9,587 nucleotides of DNA from Ignavibacteria bacterium UBA2373. Lineage in GTDB: Bacteria; Bacteroidota; Ignavibacteria; Kapaibacteriales; UBA961. Below the pieces are notes generated by a model. That model was not told the origin of the DNA. It saw only the letters and a list, made by a program, of their open reading frames with translations, and did no database searches. A program made the translations under genes and the position numbers. The stretch covers positions 1 to 9,587 of the forward strand of contig DDTD01000023.1 in assembly GCA_002344005.1 (NCBI GenBank). The letters run 5' to 3'. Positions 6,539 to 9,587 of the stretch are shown in pieces (position 1 is the stretch's first letter; every line of letters starts with the position of its first letter).

Positions 6539-7365
6539 TCAATATCTTCACGCCTCAAGCCGGTTAATCTGATTATATCTTCTATTTTTAGACCCATTTG
6601 TTTTGCAGATTTTGCAATTTCTAGTTTACCCTCAAGTTTACCCTCATCAAACGCTGTATCTATTACACTTTTTAAATCCCTATATATCTTCAAACTATGC
6701 TCATAATTCGCATATTCTGCTGTGCCAAGTTTCGCTAATTCTGCTTTCGCAAATGCCTCACTGAATACTTCATCAGAAAATATTGACGGAATTGTTTGAA
6801 AATCTTCCAAATGGCGAATAAAATAAAGCCATTTATCCAAACGTGTTCTAAGTTCTTCCTCTTTTAATCGGAAATTCGGCATTTCTATATAGATAAATGT
6901 TAATTTATCGTAAAATACTTTACCATGTTGATTTTTCAACTTTATCGTATGAACTACTTCGCTCTTTTCCGGCTCTGTTTCATAATCATCAAATGTAAAA
7001 TCTAATATACCAACACAATACACCGCTTGTAAATTATAATTCCACTCCCCTTTTTCTGCTTGTTCTCTGATTGGGAAAGTCGAATAATATATTGTTCGCT
7101 CTTTGAAATAATTTTGCTTCGCTTTCTGTAATTCTACTATAAATTTCTCGCCTTTTTCATTCTCACAATAGATATCATAAATCACCTTCCTGTCAATATC
7201 GCTTTGACCAAGATGTTCCGTATTCTTAAAGTTCAGATCTACAATCTTTTCTTTCAGAGGCAATAAAGCATTTAGAAAGTCAATAAGCTGCGGCTTACTT
7301 GCTTCCTCGCCAAATATCTTCTTAAATCCAAAATCCGTAAACGGATTGACATATTTTGCTTTCAT
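6529..7365 (-). CDS. Rpn/PD-(D/E)XK nuclease family 'transposase-like' protein
   Basis: A 278-residue protein of the PD-(D/E)XK nuclease family (PF12784/Rpn type), relatives of the recombination-promoting RpnA nucleases. The N-terminal signature YVNPFTDFGFKKIFGEE (5-21) is typical. The nuclease core is D64 (VIYDIYCEN), then E78-x-Q80 (FIVELQKA), in the family's D...ExQ arrangement. NYFKERTIYYSTFPI and the YCVGILDF strand follow. The C-terminus has a GKLEGKLE repeat (about 241-248) and ends in an IEDIIRLTGLRREDIEDL helix-turn-helix-like segment, as usual in this family. Length and ends look intact. The members cut DNA and promote RecA-independent recombination. It sits between two RHS pieces, 18 bp after the stop of one and overlapping the edge of the next, so it may have taken part in, or marks, the rearrangement. 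Confidence 0.88.
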   Translation of the reverse strand: MKAKYVNPFTDFGFKKIFGEEASKPQLIDFLNALLPLKEKIVDLNFKNTEHLGQSDIDRKVIYDIYCENEKGEKFIVELQKAKQNYFKERTIYYSTFPIREQAEKGEWNYNLQAVYCVGILDFTFDDYETEPEKSEVVHTIKLKNQHGKVFYDKLTFIYIEMPNFRLKEEELRTRLDKWLYFIRHLEDFQTIPSIFSDEVFSEAFAKAELAKLGTAEYANYEHSLKIYRDLKSVIDTAFDEGKLEGKLEIAKSAKQMGLKIEDIIRLTGLRREDIEDL

Positions 7366-7435
7366 TGTTTGTACCTTCTGTACTTAATTATTACGTTGTT
7401 GATTTTGCAGGGACAGACTCTTCCTATGTGTGAAG

Positions 7436-7481
7436 TTGTCATCTACTTCTTCAAAACTACAAAACTGATATGAGATGACAA
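7436..7481. repeat. 9-bp inverted repeat at the RHS homology breakpoint
   Basis: ttgtcatct (7436-7444) and agatgacaa (7473-7481) are exact inverted copies 28 bp apart. They lie in the foreign tail, 6 bp from the point (7488) where similarity to the other RHS copy ends. A link to the exchange is possible; chance is not excluded. Confidence 0.45.
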
Positions 7482-7487
7482 TCAATG

Positions 7488-7654
7488 TTCTTGCGCCATA
7501 GTCCAAACTATTTGCCTCTCCTTTTATCTCATCATCTTTTTCTTTGCCATTATACCCATAGCGGTAATCACTGCTCAGATCATAGCTGCCTGCCGTCCCT
7601 GTCTGCTGCATTCCGAAAGGGTAATAGTTCGCAATTATATATTTTGTTGTAAAT
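7488..7654 (-). repeat. RHS core direct repeat, copy B
   Basis: This 167-bp segment is 162/167 identical to 9421-9587, in the same orientation. Of the five differences, three are synonymous (CCT/CCA, GGG/GGA, TTG/TTA) and two change residues (Gly to Asp and Asp to Asn, copy B to copy A). The repeat is long and similar enough to act as a substrate for homologous recombination, which could delete or swap the 1.9 kb between the copies. Confidence 0.9.
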
Positions 7655-7664
7655 GGCACTGTAC

Positions 7665-8105
7665 TCACCGCCCGTGATTTGTGTAATTAGGTGGAATTAC
7701 ATCACAGTTATCTACAAACCATAGATTATTAATTTTACGAACACCAATATTTAATGTTAGTCCTTTAATTGAAATATATAGTTGAACATCTGCTCCGGCA
7801 GAATCCTTACCATATATAAAAAAATGCGCTAACGATGCAAAAGGTTTTCCTTTGGGTACTTTTTCAACGATAAGTACCTTTTTACCATTCTTAGTTAAAT
7901 TTAGTTCTGAGTCCTCTGTTAAAAGTTCATTTGCTTTAAAATATACAATCTTAAAGTTATATACTTTACGAAAACAATCTGAGTTTATAACTGCATTTAG
8001 AATATCTTCAACAGCCTTTCTCTTTTCTTGTGAATTAAATTTTTGCGAAGCCGAACTTTGGCAAAAAAGTAAACTAATTATTACTAAAATTACATAATTT
8101 TTCAT
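7665..8105 (-). CDS. Hypothetical exported protein, 146 aa
   Basis: The N-terminal signal peptide (MKNYVILVIISLLFCQSSAS, about 1-20) is followed by a helix (KRKAVEDILNAVINSDCF) and beta-rich sequence. FFIYGKDSAGADVQLYISIK leads into a final WFVDNCDVIPPNY strand. The alternating strands with a closing 'NNLWFV' step recall small alpha/beta periplasmic proteins, but no family is recognised. The ATG at 8105 lies 13 bp after the TAA of the frameshifted gene upstream, so the two are probably co-transcribed. Its TGA overlaps the GTG of RHS fragment B. Being a short exported protein between two RHS core copies, it could be an immunity or tip-associated protein; this is inference from position. Confidence 0.65.
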   Translation of the reverse strand: MKNYVILVIISLLFCQSSASQKFNSQEKRKAVEDILNAVINSDCFRKVYNFKIVYFKANELLTEDSELNLTKNGKKVLIVEKVPKGKPFASLAHFFIYGKDSAGADVQLYISIKGLTLNIGVRKINNLWFVDNCDVIPPNYTNHGR

Positions 8106-8118
8106 AAATTATTTTTCA

Positions 8119-8435
8119 TTATTTTTCAGTATCTGGGGTCATTAACTTATCTACCAGTTCTTTAGCTTCCTTCTTCTCTTCATTAGTCGCCTTAACATTC
8201 TTCATTTGGCCAAACCCTTTAAACTCATATTCCTTTCCGCCTAATTGTTTCCAAACACCATTGCCTGTTTAACAAATGTAAACTCTCTTCCACCGTAATT
8301 ATTTTTGTCTGTGTCTGAACTTGTACTTAACGTATAGAAAGACGCAGTTTCTACAGTTGTCCCATTAAAGTCCATAGTTTCTATAGCTACATTGCTAGCA
8401 AGCAATACCGCAGACAAAAGTAGAATGTATCTCAT
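8119..8435 (-). pseudogene. Small exported protein broken by a single -1 frameshift
   Basis: The ATG at 8435 gives a signal peptide (MRYILLLSAVLLASNVA), then GTTVETASFYTLSTSSDTDK and REFTFVKQ; the frame soon ends at 8241. At about 8262-8270 the -1 frame continues with good coding sense (GNGVWKQLGGKEYEFKG, NEEKKEAKELVDKLM, PDTEK) to TAA at 8119-8121. Restoring one G to the GG after AAACA joins the halves into a protein of about 105 residues with a hydrophilic charged C-terminus. An upstream ATG at 8486 would add a poor N-terminus in front of the signal peptide and is not preferred. The family is not recognised. A true mutation or a sequencing error in a short G-run are both possible. Confidence 0.65.
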
Positions 8436-8464
8436 AAGTATATTGTCCTTGAAAATGGATAGTG

Positions 8465-8472
8465 CAAATATA
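8465..8472 (-). promoter_or_regulatory. -7 box upstream of the small exported protein
   Basis: TATATTTG on the - strand matches the Bacteroidota TAnnTTTG -7 element. It lies in the 64-bp gap after the 284-aa gene and 29 bp before the ATG at 8435. No good -33 element is seen at normal spacing. If used, it would drive the frameshifted gene and the 146-aa gene as a separate unit. Confidence 0.3.
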
Positions 8473-8499
8473 CGGTAACTCGGCACAATTTGATATGGT

Positions 8500-9354
8500 T
8501 CACTTCAGCGTTGGAGGTTCGGTTAAGAAAAAATAGAATCCTCCAAATAACTCTTTAATACTAATAATTGTATTCTTGCTTTTTAAGGGTCTTGATTCCG
8601 CAGCACTTCGTACTTTACTAAAATTAGAATTCTTTAAATTAGTGTCGCATATTTTTTTCTCAAATGGAAGACTATCGTAATAAGTAAAATTTGAGATGCT
8701 TAGAAATTCTGAATGTTTTTTTTGTTTTATAAGATATATATCACATGAACTAGTCGAACCATTTGCATACCCTAAGTAGCAAAACTGCAATAAAACTTTA
8801 TCTCCATTCAATATTCCTTTGTAGAGTAAAAGCGGTACAAGTTCTTTAGGAAAAATTAATCTTGGATGATAACTCTTACAACCCTTTACTGCGTTACAAA
8901 TTTCAGAAGTCCTCTTTTGTGAATATCCAGCAATGCGTAACCATGTTCGTAGATAATTCTTAGTAACAATATATGTCTTTTGGATTATACCATCACGATT
9001 AAGTACAACAATTTGATCTTGCCGAGTGTTTGATTGTCTTACAAAGCAATAAAGTAAATCCTTAGTATTATCATATTCTATTTTTATAGGATATGATCCC
9101 ATGGTGTGATGTATTTTATGGACAATCTTACCACCCATGTTAAAGAATACTATTGTGTCTTTATATATTGGAAAGACAATTAGCGAATCATGAGCAATCG
9201 CAAATTCGACATGGGTTCTTGAGTCATGATGAATATCTGCATACTCACAATTGATGCCAAACAAAAATCTTGTTTTCCACATACTATCATTATTCTTAAA
9301 CGCAGAAAGAAGTAGTAAAGAAATAACATACAAAAATAATCTTCTCACTTTCAT
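8500..9354 (-). CDS. Hypothetical exported protein, 284 aa, possible beta-propeller
   Basis: A basic N-terminus and hydrophobic segment (MKVRRLFLYVISLLLLSAF) form a signal peptide or anchor; no lipobox cysteine follows directly. Residues 48-130 show repeated short strands, such as HDSLIVFPIYKDTIVFFNM then GGKIVHKI, and QDQIVVLNRDGIIQKTYIV. This 'I-V-x-x-N/D-x-x-G-x-I' pattern recalls the six-bladed beta-propeller proteins of Bacteroidota, although 284 residues is short for one. The last 30 residues (SIKELFGGFYFFLTEPPTLK) form another strand pair. The ATG at 9354 lies 22 bp after the premature RHS stop at 9377, so it is probably co-transcribed with the RHS gene. No toxin or immunity motif is seen. 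Confidence 0.62.
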   Translation of the reverse strand: MKVRRLFLYVISLLLLSAFKNNDSMWKTRFLFGINCEYADIHHDSRTHVEFAIAHDSLIVFPIYKDTIVFFNMGGKIVHKIHHTMGSYPIKIEYDNTKDLLYCFVRQSNTRQDQIVVLNRDGIIQKTYIVTKNYLRTWLRIAGYSQKRTSEICNAVKGCKSYHPRLIFPKELVPLLLYKGILNGDKVLLQFCYLGYANGSTSSCDIYLIKQKKHSEFLSISNFTYYDSLPFEKKICDTNLKNSNFSKVRSAAESRPLKSKNTIISIKELFGGFYFFLTEPPTLK

Positions 9355-9376
9355 ATCTATAACCTTTAATAATAAT

Positions 9377-9587
9377 TTATTTATCTGTACACATCCATCT
9401 ACCTACTCTCGGGTCATATATTCTTGCGCCATAGTCTAAACTATTTGCCTCTCCTTTTATCTCATCATCTTTTTCTTTGCCATTATACCCATAGCGGTAA
9501 TCACTGCTCAGATTATAGCTGTCTGCCGTTCCTGTCTGCTGCATTCCGAATGGGTAATAGTTCGCAATTATATATTTTGTTGTAAAT
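9377..9587 (-). pseudogene. RHS core fragment A, truncated, runs off the window
   Basis: The frame enters from the right edge: TTKYIIANYYPFGMQQTG, then DYRYGYNGKEKDDEIKGE, SLDYGARIYDPRVGRWMC, TDK and a TAA at 9377-9379. In intact RHS proteins the GRW-x-x-x-DP step is followed by about 20-30 core residues (NPYxYxxNNPxxxxDPDG) and then the tip. Here the protein stops within the TDP motif, so the core is cut and no tip is attached. The 5' part, probably a very long RHS gene or another fragment, lies outside the window. It is the better preserved of the two near-identical copies. Confidence 0.8.
9421..9587 (-). repeat. RHS core direct repeat, copy A
   Basis: Partner of 7488-7654, with 162/167 identical bases. 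The similarity reaches the last base of the window, so the true repeat is longer than what is visible. Confidence 0.9.

Larger units (their letters stand above)
7384..7668 (-). pseudogene. RHS core fragment B with a foreign short tail
   Basis: Starting at a GTG (7668), the frame gives FTTKYIIANYYPFGMQQTG, then DYRYGYNGKEKDDEIKGE and SLDYGAR: the RHS core of Bacteroidota. Homology with the copy at 9421-9587 stops at 7488, inside the DYGAR block. An unrelated 34-residue tail (TLIVISYQFCSFEEVDDN ...) then runs to the stop at 7384. The conserved YDPRVGRW step and a tip are missing. The GTG overlaps the stop of the upstream 146-aa gene by 4 bp (GTGA). This could allow coupled translation, but the fragment is more likely a recombination scar than a gene. 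Confidence 0.7.

Noticed and set aside
8262..8270. Programmed -1 ribosomal frameshift (GTTAAAC is a known slippery heptamer)
   Set aside because: The reading frame is GTT AAA CAG, so the heptamer is not in the slippery phase (G TTA AAC), and slipping at AAA would read TAA.
8241..8486. Start of the small exported protein at 8486
   Set aside because: The extra residues (MPSYRIFALSIFKDNIL) precede a proper signal peptide that begins at the ATG at 8435, and the -7 box at 8465-8472 would lie inside the gene.

Overview
The window is AT-rich and fits a member of the Bacteroidota/Chlorobiota (FCB) group. The evidence is Bacteroidota-style RHS core repeats (YPFGM ... RYGYNGKEKDDE ... DYGAR), a type IX secretion (T9SS) C-terminal sorting domain, several TAnnTTTG-type -7 promoter boxes, and a PD-(D/E)XK 'transposase-like' gene of a kind that is multicopy in this phylum. 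This looks like an accessory, decaying and recombining region: only about two thirds is convincingly coding, and several genes are broken.

Left part (1-3690, + strand): one large intact gene, a 513-residue reverse transcriptase (1111-2652) with a YVDD active site and a long alpha-helical C-terminal region, resembling the solitary Abi/unknown-group (UG) RTs linked to phage defence. It stands alone in long non-coding DNA. That DNA carries two helically phased A-tract arrays, one about 0.5 kb upstream (11-bp spacing) and one about 0.2 kb downstream (10-bp spacing). It also holds a possible toxin-gene remnant (237-419), a GC-rich 12-bp perfect hairpin (3374-3400), and a Bacteroidota-like promoter (925-957) that would give the RT a leader of about 147 nt.

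Right part (3644-9587, all on the - strand, so read right to left): a truncated RHS core (9587-9377, running off the window); a 284-aa exported protein; a small exported protein broken by one frameshift (8435-8119); a 146-aa exported protein; a second RHS core copy 97% identical to the first, with an unrelated short tail (7668-7384); an Rpn/PD-(D/E)XK gene (7365-6529); the end of a third, different RHS core with a glycine-rich hydrophobic tip (6538-5729); two two-helix membrane proteins (184 and 137 aa); and a decayed T9SS-exported surface protein with its own terminator (4566-3697).

The - strand block looks like an array of displaced RHS C-terminal cassettes: core fragments of about 170 bp that can recombine, each followed by different small genes. 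By analogy with known RHS/polymorphic-toxin loci, the short genes after each core fragment are candidate tips or immunity proteins, but none has a recognisable toxin or immunity domain, so this is inference from layout. The RT and this RHS array are the two parts worth following up.
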